Notes: generated from the sequence alone by a model not told the origin. A stretch of 64,000 nucleotides of DNA from Parabacteroides goldsteinii (GCF_015550595.1 NZ_JADNBB010000012.1:93440-157439), one strand, 5' to 3'; numbered from the stretch's first letter, positions 36,363 through 44,615 are shown. Translations and numbers: made by a program.

Positions 36363-37787
36363 ATGAGACCAATACGACTACTGCTCTGTTTCATATTATG
36401 TACGAGTTATATCCATGCACAGCAATCCGAATCCGACAGAGAGTTATTGGAACAACTACGTCAGGAATACAAAGACTTCCGAAGACAAAGAGAACAGGAA
36501 TACGCAAAATATCTTCAACAAACATGGATTGATTTCCAGCTTTACAAAGGCCTGAACCGATTCAACCAATCTAAGCCGGATACAATACCCGATGCATTAC
36601 CGAACCAATCTATTTACTCCGATGAAATAACTTCATACAAAATAGGTGATACGCCGGATAACACATTTATTCCTCCAATAGAAATCAACTCACAACAACA
36701 GGAAAAACAGACATACCAGGCAATCATACCTTTTTATGGTACCACTTTTCCTCTAACTCATACCCCACCCCCATCCGTACTTAATGGAACCGGGAAAGAT
36801 AAGATCGGACATTTGTGGAAAAGTTTCGGATGCAAAGAAACCGATCAGCTAATAGCTGATATCTTCTCATTCAAAATAAAGCATAAACTCAACGACTGGG
36901 GATTATTTTTACTTGTCAAAGAAGTCTGCAACCACCTGCCTCAACTTTCTGACGAAAATGTATGTACTCTGTTCAGGCATTTCATATTATTCAGTTATGG
37001 GTATAACGTACGTCTCGGCATCATCGACCAGACTATAGTACTACTTGTTCCTTTTCGGGAAATCGTTTATAATCAACCTTTTCTGTACGAAGATAAAAAA
37101 AAGTATTTCTTGTTTACCGATAAGGCACTCCAATCTTCTACGATCGTCAGGACACTTCCTCTATTTAAAAACAAAACCGAAAAAGTCCTTTCATTGGAAA
37201 TCAAAGAGAATATGGATCTGGGAAATGATTCATTCGACATTTTCCATACTTATCAGGATACCAGCTTTAACATAACAATAAATAGAGAGCGTACCCGCTT
37301 CTTTCAAAATATCCCTTCTACCGATTTAACCATTTATACAAATGCCGTGGCTGACCCTATATTCGAGGATAGTCTTTTCTCCTTTCTGAACCAATTCAAT
37401 GATCTTGAAAACGTACCGGAGACATTAAATGATCTGCTCCATTTCTGCCAATCAACTTTCACTTATAAGACAGACGAAGAACAATTCGGATACGAGAAAA
37501 CGTTCTTTCCCGAAGAAACATTCTTCTATCCCTTCTCCGATTGTGAAGACCGGGCGGTTTTATTTGCCTATATAGTTCGCAAGACACTGAAACTCGATAC
37601 TATTTTATTAAAATATAGCAACCATGTTGTTGCAGGAGTTGCCTTAAACGGGAATATCCCCGGTACTTATATACAATTTAACAAAAAACGCTATCTGCTA
37701 TGTGATCCCAGTTACCGCAAAGCCGATATCGGGCAATGTATGCCTGATTACAAAAATGAAATACCACAGATTGTTCCATTACAATAA
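36363..37787 (+). CDS. secreted transglutaminase-like cysteine protease family protein (paralogue 2)
   Basis: A 474-residue paralogue of the protein at 32587. It has a signal peptide to about residue 20, the same charged helical start (LRQEYKDFRRQREQEYAKYLQQTW), a variable linker and the transglutaminase-like domain. The triad is Cys394 (SDCEDRA), His421 (SNHVVAGV) and Asp448 (CDPSY), again 27 residues apart. Both copies keep all three residues, so both are probably active. The start at 36363 begins with a clear signal peptide; an upstream start would lie in the preceding hairpin. Confidence 0.8.
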   Translation: MRPIRLLLCFILCTSYIHAQQSESDRELLEQLRQEYKDFRRQREQEYAKYLQQTWIDFQLYKGLNRFNQSKPDTIPDALPNQSIYSDEITSYKIGDTPDNTFIPPIEINSQQQEKQTYQAIIPFYGTTFPLTHTPPPSVLNGTGKDKIGHLWKSFGCKETDQLIADIFSFKIKHKLNDWGLFLLVKEVCNHLPQLSDENVCTLFRHFILFSYGYNVRLGIIDQTIVLLVPFREIVYNQPFLYEDKKKYFLFTDKALQSSTIVRTLPLFKNKTEKVLSLEIKENMDLGNDSFDIFHTYQDTSFNITINRERTRFFQNIPSTDLTIYTNAVADPIFEDSLFSFLNQFNDLENVPETLNDLLHFCQSTFTYKTDEEQFGYEKTFFPEETFFYPFSDCEDRAVLFAYIVRKTLKLDTILLKYSNHVVAGVALNGNIPGTYIQFNKKRYLLCDPSYRKADIGQCMPDYKNEIPQIVPLQ

Positions 37788-37819
37788 ACCCGTCAACAAA
37801 CCTTTCTTACTTTGATTTT

Positions 37820-37864
37820 CTTAATCTAAGTCAAGATTTACAAATAAACAACTATTTACCTTTG
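37820..37864 (+). promoter_or_regulatory. dyad-containing promoter of the small outer membrane barrel operon
   Basis: The dyad TTAATCT-N6-AGATTTA spans 37821-37840, with -7 box TACCTTTG at 37857-37864. Spacing from the leading C to the box is 37 bases, as at 31899 and 33947. No -33 TTTG is present at the consensus distance. Confidence 0.65.
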
Positions 37865-37910
37865 TGGAAAATATAACTTTCAATTATAAACACTTAAAAA
37901 ACAAACTTGT

Positions 37911-38447
37911 ATGAAAAAAGTATTATTATTTTTCGCATTTATCATGTCAGCCTTAACTATTCAGGCGCAAGACGTTTTCAAAAAAGGAGATAATATGGTA
38001 AGTGCCAGTGTAGGAGTCGGTAGCGGTATCCCGGTTGCCGTATCATACGAACGTGGCATTGTCGATAATCTGTTTGACGGAAACGGTTCCATCGGACTTG
38101 GCGGTTATCTGGGATATTACTCGGATAAAGACGAACAAACTTTTCAAAAGGTAAAAGTTGGTTGGAAATATAATGATATTATGATCGGTGTAAGAGGAAA
38201 CCTACATTATCAGTTTGTCGACAAACTGGATACTTACGCTGGGTTAATGCTGGGTTATGAAATTGTAAAAGCAAAAGCGATTGCTGAAGGATATGATGAA
38301 AGTGCAATCGGTAGTGCAGACGGAAGTGGAATAGGTTTTGCCATCCAAGTGGGTGCCCGCTACTTTTTTACAGACAATTTCGGAGCATTTGCCGAAGTTG
38401 GATACGGAATTGCTTATGCGAGTCTGGGTGTCAGTTTAAAATTCTAA
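37911..38447 (+). CDS. small outer membrane beta-barrel protein
   Basis: A 178-residue protein with a signal peptide ending IQAQ (about residue 20) and eight or so amphipathic strands rich in Gly and aromatics (NMVSASVGVGSGIPVAVSYERG ... GGYLGYYSD ... GVRGNLHYQF ... AGLMLGYEIV ... IQVGARYFFTDNFGAFAEVGYGIAYASLGVSLKF). It ends in Lys-Phe, the usual BAM signal. This fits an OmpX/OmpA-type eight-stranded barrel without a peptidoglycan domain. Role unknown; its dyad promoter places it with the neighbouring lipoprotein and protease genes. Confidence 0.8.
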   Translation: MKKVLLFFAFIMSALTIQAQDVFKKGDNMVSASVGVGSGIPVAVSYERGIVDNLFDGNGSIGLGGYLGYYSDKDEQTFQKVKVGWKYNDIMIGVRGNLHYQFVDKLDTYAGLMLGYEIVKAKAIAEGYDESAIGSADGSGIGFAIQVGARYFFTDNFGAFAEVGYGIAYASLGVSLKF

Positions 38448-38459
38448 CATAACCGGAAG

Positions 38460-38855
38460 ATGAAACAAACCCTGATTGTTTTATTTCTTTTAGTCACGTT
38501 CTTCGCCTCTGCACAAAAGTCAGCTTTTAACGGAACATGGTACGCCAAAGAACCAGATCCTTCTACAGGCAAAACCTTTGCTGTCAGTCTGAAAGTCAAA
38601 GACGGAGAAATAAAAAAAGGAGAAGTAGCTTCCATTTCCATGAAAGATAATAAGGGAGAAAACGGGAAACTGGAGTCTGCTGTGCTGGAAGGAAACACGG
38701 TCATGATCACTTATTCGACTAAAGATGGTGGAATACACAAAGGTTCACTGGTCTACAACGAAAGCGAGAAAACTGTATTTTGGAAATTATTGTCATCTGA
38801 AAATGGAAAGACGCTGGCACCGAATGAACTAAAACTTGATGCACATCACTATTGA
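38460..38855 (+). CDS. small secreted beta-rich protein of unknown family
   Basis: A 131-residue protein with a signal peptide to about residue 19 (FASAQ). The mature part is short beta strands (FNGTWYAKEPD, FAVSLKVKDGEIKKGEVASISMKDN, LEGNTVMITYSTKDGGIHKGSLVYN, TVFWKL), suggesting a small lipocalin-like or beta-sandwich fold. I do not recognise the family. It lies 12 bases after the barrel gene and ends the transcript before a strong hairpin. Confidence 0.7.
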   Translation: MKQTLIVLFLLVTFFASAQKSAFNGTWYAKEPDPSTGKTFAVSLKVKDGEIKKGEVASISMKDNKGENGKLESAVLEGNTVMITYSTKDGGIHKGSLVYNESEKTVFWKLLSSENGKTLAPNELKLDAHHY

Positions 38856-38873
38856 TAGTATCATCTTCAATAA

Positions 38874-38903
38874 TAACAAAGGGGGTTAAAACCCCCTTTG
38901 TTA
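38874..38903. terminator. strong hairpin, probable bidirectional terminator
   Basis: A perfect 12-base inverted repeat, TAACAAAGGGGG (38874-38885) and its complement (38892-38903), with a 6-base loop. It sits between the rightward secreted-protein gene and the leftward VirE gene. There is no long T run, so its strength is uncertain. Confidence 0.6.
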
Positions 38904-38929
38904 GGTAAATAGTAAAATATCTCATATCT

Positions 38930-39025
38930 AACTATCATACTCTCATTCTCTAACACAAACTACTTACTACAAAGCTATTAGCACTATGATAGTTCTATTT
39001 TTCAACTATCATAGCACCTATCATA
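38930..39025. repeat. ATGATAGTT-type repeats downstream of the VirE-like gene
   Basis: Copies are AACTATCATA at 38930-38939, TATGATAGTT at 38985-38994, AACTATCATA at 39004-39013 and CTATCATA at 39018-39025. The second and third form an 11-base inverted repeat around a 9-base loop. The same motif recurs on the other side of the VirE/HU gene pair (41799-41935). Confidence 0.75.
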
Positions 39026-39058
39026 CCATCATTCACAATTCGCCCATAACACTAATAA

Positions 39059-41140
39059 TCAATCTCTTATCAATTCAACATAATAACAAGTCCCTCGCGT
39101 CATCCGCTTATTAGGTACATTATTTCGCTTCAAAAGTTTACCAAAGTTGAGTATCATCTTCTTCGTAATAACCAAACCGGGTTGTTTCTCTGCAATTATA
39201 TCCAATATCTCCGATGCCAGCAAAGGCTCTATCCCTTCCGTATCCTCTGAAATACAGAAATAACGCAGGAACAATTGCTCTTCCGCAGGAATTTGCTGGA
39301 AACGCCAGTTGTTCTCAACGATTGCCGTCTCCTCCTCATGCGTAAACCAATACCGTTCGCCACGGCGCAACATCTCTTTTGCTTCGGCATACAGCTGCTC
39401 GTAATCGACCGGCTGGAGATAATCTATCAGACCTTCCACCTCCACACAGATAAAACGACGGCTTCCGGTCGGATCGGTCAGCAGATCGAAATTATTGCTG
39501 GTAGCGATAAAGGTTGCATAACGTCGCAGGCTGCGCGTCGTACTCTGATAAGGTAAGCGGGCATTGACCACGGCCTTTTGCAAAACATGCTTCAGAAAAC
39601 TTTGATGCGAAGCCTTTACCGAATCGAACTCGTCGATATTGATCAAAGCATAGCGATGCAAAGCCAGCTCTGCCTCCTTCTTATTACCGAAATCGATGCT
39701 ATCGGTATAAAAAGGACGAAGCGACGGAGGCAGCAAGTTCAGGCAATAGGTCGATTTGCCGCATCCCTGGTCACCTACCAGCAATGGTGTCGTACTGTTT
39801 CCGTGTTCTTTATCCAGCTGCATCCAATGAGCTACCATACTCAAAAACCAACGATAAAAGCAATCACTCCATAACGGGTTATTGTTAGGAACCCGCGCAG
39901 CCATCTCGCGAATATGCGATTTGCCATCCCATACCGGAAGATTCGCCAGAAAAGCATCAATCGGATGAAACAATGGTATCTGATCCGAATATACATACCG
40001 GTCGATATCTTTATCCCACACATTCAACCCCTCTTTCTGAGCCTCCAGGCAAATACTGTTACGCACTTTCTGGGTATAAGGCCGGTACGCGAACTGTATG
40101 ACCGAACGGTCGAGATATTCCACCTCCCCGCTCATCTCGTTCATCCGGAAGAAATAACGTCTTGCCATGAATTCATCCAGTTGCATCACCATCGAAAGAC
40201 ATTCCGGCAAAGGCAATTTACCTCCGATCGCTTTCTTCAATAAATAAACTCCCCGGAATACCTGCCGCACCAGCAATTCATGAGGCTTCAAAGCCTCATA
40301 CCGTAAGATCCACCCTACCGCCTCTTCCTCGGGAATCCCAAGGCGGCAACTATTGTGTGCCATCTCCGTAAACAATGCATGCAGATCGTCACTCTCCTTT
40401 CCGGCAAACTTACGGACCGCCTCCAACAGCACGATACTGAATAGGGTTGCAATCTGAGTGTTACGTTTCACACCCGGCAACAGGCGTTCGATCGGATCAA
40501 GCGGAACCTCCTGAACGATACGGAGTTCGCTTTCCTCCGGCATCCGTAACGGTTGTTCCATCCGGATCGATACAGCCGTCGGATTATAATACAGTCCGGC
40601 ATCATAGCTGACACGCGTTCCCCGTTCCGGCGACGGTTCTTTCAACGTGACCATGCTGCTCAACTGAGGCTGAAAATGCTTGACTGCCAGCTGATAGGCC
40701 GCCGCATGAAAAAGAACGGCTTTCTCCCGGCTACGCGGCAGTTTGCCATCGGGCAGCGTAAAAGGCACGACAATCTTCACGGACTTGCCGCTCAATCCAA
40801 TGAAAGCCAGCATGGTCTGAGGCATGGCAGCCGCCTCCTCACGTATCGATGCGGCTTCTTCCGGGCCGGATAAACCGTTCACTTCCAAAACGACATACCC
40901 GGTATAGTTTTTCATCTGTACCTTCCCGTCTTTTCGCAGAAATGTTGCCCCCCACACGATCACAGGCAATTTCCGTACCCACTCGTTCGTACGCCCCGGC
41001 AATGAAAAGCGTAAACTGGTACGGACATTAGCCACCTGTACTCCCATTTTATCCGAGCGTAACATCTCCACCACTGGTTCCAGGCTACGTATCTGTAACA
41101 TAAGCCGGTCATTCTTATAACGATATTGGCTTACTTTCAT
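39059..41140 (-). CDS. BT4734-like primase N-terminal domain plus VirE/DUF3874-type ATPase
   Basis: A 693-residue protein. The N-terminal third resembles the BT4734/BF3469 domain, an archaeo-eukaryotic-primase-like fold. A linker domain follows, then a VirE-type P-loop ATPase with Walker A VGDQGCGKST near residues 455-464, acidic INIDEFD as Walker B, and ATSNNFDLLTDPTGSRRF as sensor/arginine region. A DUF3874-like winged-helix tail ends it. Such primase-helicase proteins replicate small mobile elements, and many Bacteroidales carry chromosomal copies. The HU-like gene upstream overlaps it by 4 bases, so they are co-translated. No integrase or mobilisation gene is nearby. Confidence 0.85.
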   Translation of the reverse strand: MKVSQYRYKNDRLMLQIRSLEPVVEMLRSDKMGVQVANVRTSLRFSLPGRTNEWVRKLPVIVWGATFLRKDGKVQMKNYTGYVVLEVNGLSGPEEAASIREEAAAMPQTMLAFIGLSGKSVKIVVPFTLPDGKLPRSREKAVLFHAAAYQLAVKHFQPQLSSMVTLKEPSPERGTRVSYDAGLYYNPTAVSIRMEQPLRMPEESELRIVQEVPLDPIERLLPGVKRNTQIATLFSIVLLEAVRKFAGKESDDLHALFTEMAHNSCRLGIPEEEAVGWILRYEALKPHELLVRQVFRGVYLLKKAIGGKLPLPECLSMVMQLDEFMARRYFFRMNEMSGEVEYLDRSVIQFAYRPYTQKVRNSICLEAQKEGLNVWDKDIDRYVYSDQIPLFHPIDAFLANLPVWDGKSHIREMAARVPNNNPLWSDCFYRWFLSMVAHWMQLDKEHGNSTTPLLVGDQGCGKSTYCLNLLPPSLRPFYTDSIDFGNKKEAELALHRYALINIDEFDSVKASHQSFLKHVLQKAVVNARLPYQSTTRSLRRYATFIATSNNFDLLTDPTGSRRFICVEVEGLIDYLQPVDYEQLYAEAKEMLRRGERYWFTHEEETAIVENNWRFQQIPAEEQLFLRYFCISEDTEGIEPLLASEILDIIAEKQPGLVITKKMILNFGKLLKRNNVPNKRMTRGTCYYVELIRD

Positions 41141-41526
41141 TCGAACGGGTATCTTTCAAATTTAAAAAACTGCATTTCTTTACGTAATCGCGCGCCCATC
41201 CTGAAACAAACGCGTTTCGCTTTTACCCGATGCGGCGTGCAATCCTTCTCTTTTTCATACCCTTTACTCGCAGCCGAGAGATACAGGTCACCCATATCCT
41301 TCAGTTCGACGGAATAGCCTTCTTTCAAACGTTCAAGAATAATGTCGCTCATCTCGCAGACTGTGGCAAGCACATCTCCGCGCGTCAATGAGCAGCGATC
41401 AGCGATCTCTTCCGCCAACTCCTCGGTGGTGATCCGCCCCGTCGTAACGGGTACTCCATAAAACAGTTTCTTTTCTATCGGACCTGTCTTATCCGATTTA
41501 GTGCGAACTACATAGAAATGTGCCAT
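41137..41526 (-). CDS. HU/IHF-like DNA-binding protein
   Basis: A 129-residue protein, longer than HU (90), starting MAHFYVVRTKSDKTGP. It has TTEELAEEIADRCSLTRGDVLATVCEMSDIILERLKEGYSVELKDMGDLYLS, the helical body and DNA-arm entry of the HU-related family common in Bacteroidales. The basic C terminus is HRVKAKRVCFRMGARLRKEM. The start at 41526 is chosen over 41580 because homologues of this type begin with MA.F(Y/F)..R. It overlaps the VirE-type gene by 4 bases. It may bind the repeats at its own leader or at the flanking arrays. Confidence 0.85.
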   Translation of the reverse strand: MAHFYVVRTKSDKTGPIEKKLFYGVPVTTGRITTEELAEEIADRCSLTRGDVLATVCEMSDIILERLKEGYSVELKDMGDLYLSAASKGYEKEKDCTPHRVKAKRVCFRMGARLRKEMQFFKFERYPFE

Positions 41527-41593
41527 AGGTCGGTACTTTATTTTAATAATAATACTAGAAAACTTCACCAAAACGGGCATTTCACCCCATTTT

Positions 41594-41653
41594 ACACCCG
41601 GATCTGAACGATGCTCACACCCGGGTCTCAGGGGTATTCAGACCCGGATGTCA
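41594..41653 (-). promoter_or_regulatory. three palindrome-like CCCGG repeats in the leader of the HU-like gene
   Basis: ACACCCGGATCTGA (41594-41607), ACACCCGGGTCTCA (41617-41630) and an inverted copy TCAGACCCGGATGTCA (41638-41653) are about 23 bases apart. All lie between a -7 box at 41671-41678 and the HU start. In the leftward RNA the first and third copies can pair over 11 bases (one G-U), so this may be an operator set or an RNA leader structure. Confidence 0.55.
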
Positions 41654-41670
41654 ACACCTTTTCCTCCTTA

Positions 41671-41701
41671 CAAATATAATAAAAAGATAGCACATAAGCA
41701 A
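41671..41701 (-). promoter_or_regulatory. promoter of the HU-VirE operon
   Basis: Read leftward: TTG, 20 bases, then TATATTTG (plus-strand 41678-41671). It fits the Bacteroidetes consensus with a partial -33 box and gives a leader of about 135 bases containing the CCCGG repeats. Confidence 0.55.
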
Positions 41702-41798
41702 TGTTTTTCAATAGTTTATTTCATTTTATACGATATATTTCCGACCTGTCTATTTATAGATTTCAGCATTACAACACACTTATCATGAATGATGGTTG

Positions 41799-41935
41799 AT
41801 GATAGTTGAATGATAGTTTAAAACAGCAACCATCATAATATAAAAGACTAATAAACAACATATTAAACAAAATAATGATAGTATGATAGTTATTTTCAAA
41901 AATTACTTTAGATAAGATGATAGGAATATGATAGT
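41799..41935. repeat. ATGATAGTT iteron-like array upstream of the HU-VirE pair
   Basis: Copies of ATGATAGT(T) at 41799-41807, 41810-41818, 41875-41882, 41883-41891 and 41928-41935, plus a variant ATGATAGG at 41917-41924. All are in the same orientation, in AT-rich DNA, with steps of 11, 8 and 11 bases within pairs. The motif matches the repeats at 38930-39025 on the other side of the gene pair. Confidence 0.75.
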
Positions 41936-41950
41936 GGAATCTTCACGATC

Positions 41951-41982
41951 ATTGCTTTATTTACCGGAATAAATTAACTTTG
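41951..41982 (+). promoter_or_regulatory. promoter of the DUF1703 ATPase gene
   Basis: ATTG at 41951-41954, 20 bases, then TAACTTTG at 41975-41982. This is near-consensus for Bacteroidetes, 25 bases before the start codon. Confidence 0.65.
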
Positions 41983-42007
41983 TATTCATTATTAAAAAGT
42001 TGCCATT

Positions 42008-43741
42008 ATGAATCAAGTAAAAGGTATACCATACGGAATATCCGATTTCAACCGGATGAGGAACGATAATTTTTATTTCGTGGATAAGACGGAGTATTTG
42101 CCGCTTATTGAAAAGATGCCCAGCTATCTTTTCCTCATTCGTCCGAGGCGTTTCGGGAAAAGCCTGTTCTTAAGTATGATGCGTACCTACTATGACATTT
42201 TGCAACAGAAGAATTTCGACAAATATTTCGGAGATCTGTGGATCGGAAAACATCCGACTGATCAACGTAACCGCTATCAGGTCCTTTACTTCGACTTCTC
42301 GAAAGCAGGATGTTCATTACCAGGAAGCGATATGATGTCAAGCTTTAATGAGTATTGCAGTATTATCATTAATCAGTTTGCACACGAATATGCCCCTTTC
42401 TATGATGCCGACTTCAAGACAACGGTAGAAAGCCTGGAAAGCGCAAAGGCTAAACTTTCTTACATAGAAGTAAAAGCAAAAGAGAAAAATCATCCGTTGT
42501 ACCTTATTATTGATGAATACGATAACTTCACGAATGTCATACTAAGCGAACACGGACAAAAAATGTTCCGTGACCTTACACATGCCAGTGGTTTCTACCG
42601 CGAATATTTTAAACAGTTCAAGGGAATGTTCGATCGTATCTTCATGATGGGTGTCAGCCCCGTTACACTGGACGATCTTTCCAGCGGATATAATATCGAC
42701 TGGAATATTTCAACAGACGAAACATTCAACTCCATGATGGGATTTAACGAAACGGAAGTTCGCGAAATGTTCCACTATTATCATCAGAATAATGTGTTAA
42801 CTGGCGACATTGAAACAATGATAACAGAGATGAAGCCATGGTATAACAACTATTGTTTTGCACCTAAAAGTTTGAATGAGGACAGGGTGTTCAATTGTGA
42901 TATGACGCTTTATTATCTGAATTTTCAAATACAGAGACATCGTGCGCCGGATGAGATGGTAGACAAAAATATTCGTACGGATTACAGCAAATTGAAAATG
43001 CTTGCCCGCATCGATCATGATAGTACACACGAAGGGAATCGTATGAGTACAATCGAAGAGATTGCCGCAAAGGGTGAAATCATTGTTGATTTGCATACCT
43101 CGTTTCCAGCAGAGAAAATAGCAGAGCACGACAATTTCAGAAGCCTACTCTATTATTACGGATTACTCACTATATGCGGTACACGCGGTGACCGCCTGAA
43201 GATGTGTATTCCTAATAATTGCGTTCGAGAACAATATCTAGGTTTCCTTCGCGATTACTACCAGCAAACATACCCTGTCAATTTATCTTACCTACAAGAT
43301 TTGATTGACAACCTTGCTTTCGACGGTCTTTGGAAACCATTCTTTGAAGCTGTTGCACGTGCTTATCGTGAAAATTCGTCCGTACGTGATGCAATGGAAG
43401 GTGAAAGGAATTTACAGGGTTTTCTGAAAGCGTACCTGGCATTGTCTTCCTATTATCTGGTAGAACCTGAACTGGAAATGAATTACGGATATTGTGACTT
43501 TTTCCTTTTGCCAAACAGACAGCGTTATCCCGATATAAAACACAGCTACATCCTCGAACTAAAATATGCAACCCGTAATGCAACAGATAAGGAGCTTGAA
43601 GCACAGGCAAAAGAAGGACGTAGTCAATTATACCAATATAGTGAAGATAAAAAAGTACAAGAATTGGCTGAAGGAACAACCCTACACCGGCTGCTATTGC
43701 AGTTCCGGGGATGGGATATGGTAAAGTGCGAAGAGGTATAA
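42008..43741 (+). CDS. AAA-ATPase-like / PD-(D/E)XK nuclease-fold protein (DUF1703)
   Basis: A 577-residue protein starting KGIPYGISDFNRMRNDNFYFVDKT, the signature of the AAA-ATPase_like plus DUF1703 family, widespread and multicopy in Bacteroidales. Walker A is the variant RPRRFGKS (about residues 44-51), and Walker B is LYLIIDEYDN (about 165-174). The C-terminal domain has GYCDFFLLPN ... YILELKYA, the D...ExK core of the PD-(D/E)XK nuclease fold (about 497-520). The biological role is unknown; defence or transposon-related roles have been proposed for relatives. It sits beside the repeat array flanking the VirE/HU pair, but has its own promoter. Confidence 0.88.
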   Translation: MNQVKGIPYGISDFNRMRNDNFYFVDKTEYLPLIEKMPSYLFLIRPRRFGKSLFLSMMRTYYDILQQKNFDKYFGDLWIGKHPTDQRNRYQVLYFDFSKAGCSLPGSDMMSSFNEYCSIIINQFAHEYAPFYDADFKTTVESLESAKAKLSYIEVKAKEKNHPLYLIIDEYDNFTNVILSEHGQKMFRDLTHASGFYREYFKQFKGMFDRIFMMGVSPVTLDDLSSGYNIDWNISTDETFNSMMGFNETEVREMFHYYHQNNVLTGDIETMITEMKPWYNNYCFAPKSLNEDRVFNCDMTLYYLNFQIQRHRAPDEMVDKNIRTDYSKLKMLARIDHDSTHEGNRMSTIEEIAAKGEIIVDLHTSFPAEKIAEHDNFRSLLYYYGLLTICGTRGDRLKMCIPNNCVREQYLGFLRDYYQQTYPVNLSYLQDLIDNLAFDGLWKPFFEAVARAYRENSSVRDAMEGERNLQGFLKAYLALSSYYLVEPELEMNYGYCDFFLLPNRQRYPDIKHSYILELKYATRNATDKELEAQAKEGRSQLYQYSEDKKVQELAEGTTLHRLLLQFRGWDMVKCEEV

Positions 43742-43742
43742 C

Positions 43743-44438
43743 CTACCCCAGCACTTTATTCTTAGCGATCGTAGCCTGGAACTCTTTCAGGTAGAACGGT
43801 TCGAAGTAAGCTACATCTTCAAACTGACCGGCTGCGAATGCCTTTTCTGCCTGGGGAATCATATTAACCGCCAACGGATGAATATCATCCAGGAAGATGG
43901 CATTCGGGGAAGCGATCACTTCACGGCATTTGGCAGCACCATTGCCGAAGAAGCAAACTTTGCCTTTTTCCAGATAAGAAGCATAGGTATCGGCGTCTAC
44001 TATATCAGCCGAAGTTCCGCGAACTTCTTTCAAATCCGCATCGTAAATAGCTGCGTATACTTCCATACGGCGGGCATCCAGCATCGCACAATACAAATTA
44101 TCCTTGTCGGCAGGCTGCTGTTTCAAAGCTGCAACAGCCAGTATTTCCAATGTATGAACGCCGATCAATGGAATGCCGTATCCGAAACATAATCCTTTGG
44201 CAACCGATACGCCGATACGCAATCCGGTATATGAACCGGGACCGCTGCTGACAGCTACAGCCTCCAGCTCCAAGCCTTTCGCTTTCACTACCGCAATGGC
44301 TTCTTCCGCATAAACGCCCAGCAAGGCAGCATGTGAAGGACCTTCAAACGAACTTTTCTCAAAAAGCACCTCACCGCCGGCCGACAGAGCAACGGAGCAG
44401 ACAGAGGTCGATGTTTCAATATTTAAAATGCAAGACAT
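43743..44438 (-). CDS. tsaB: tRNA threonylcarbamoyladenosine biosynthesis protein TsaB
   Basis: A 231-residue ASKHA-fold protein beginning ILNIETSTSVCSVALSAGGEVLFEK, with HAALLGVYAEEAI and VSSGPGSYTGLRIGVSVAKGL. It lacks the metal-binding HxxxH of TsaD, as expected for the TsaB dimerisation partner needed for t6A37 tRNA modification. It is convergent with the DUF1703 gene with a 1-base gap, and divergent from yicC. Confidence 0.95.
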   Translation of the reverse strand: MSCILNIETSTSVCSVALSAGGEVLFEKSSFEGPSHAALLGVYAEEAIAVVKAKGLELEAVAVSSGPGSYTGLRIGVSVAKGLCFGYGIPLIGVHTLEILAVAALKQQPADKDNLYCAMLDARRMEVYAAIYDADLKEVRGTSADIVDADTYASYLEKGKVCFFGNGAAKCREVIASPNAIFLDDIHPLAVNMIPQAEKAFAAGQFEDVAYFEPFYLKEFQATIAKNKVLG

Positions 44439-44443
44439 AATAA

Positions 44444-44615
44444 TTGACAGTTGACGGTTGACAAGTGACAGATATTTTTCAAAACTACTCTATCAGTTAT
44501 CAACCGAATTAATTGGCCGCAAAAGTACAAAATCGTCTCTGTAACAAAGCGAAAAAAACAAACTTTTTCTCTATCGCGACGAATAAATGTCAACTGTCAA
44601 CTGTCAACTATCAAC
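44444..44615. repeat. inverted heptad arrays between tsaB and yicC
   Basis: Four tandem heptads of TTGACAG type (44444-44471: TTGACAG, TTGACGG, TTGACAA, GTGACAG) face four complementary heptads TGTCAAC, TGTCAAC, TGTCAAC, TATCAAC (44588-44615), about 116 bases apart. They can pair into a long imperfect stem. The right array lies just upstream of the yicC -7 box and the left begins 5 bases beyond the tsaB start. Confidence 0.7.

Noticed and set aside
38930-41935. CRISPR-like array interpretation of the ATGATAGTT repeats.
   Set aside because: The motif is only 8-10 bases, irregularly spaced, and no cas genes are near.
39059-43741. Intact prophage or integrative element around the VirE and DUF1703 genes.
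   Set aside because: No integrase, structural, mobilisation or lysis genes and no target-site duplications were seen; flanks are ordinary chromosomal genes.
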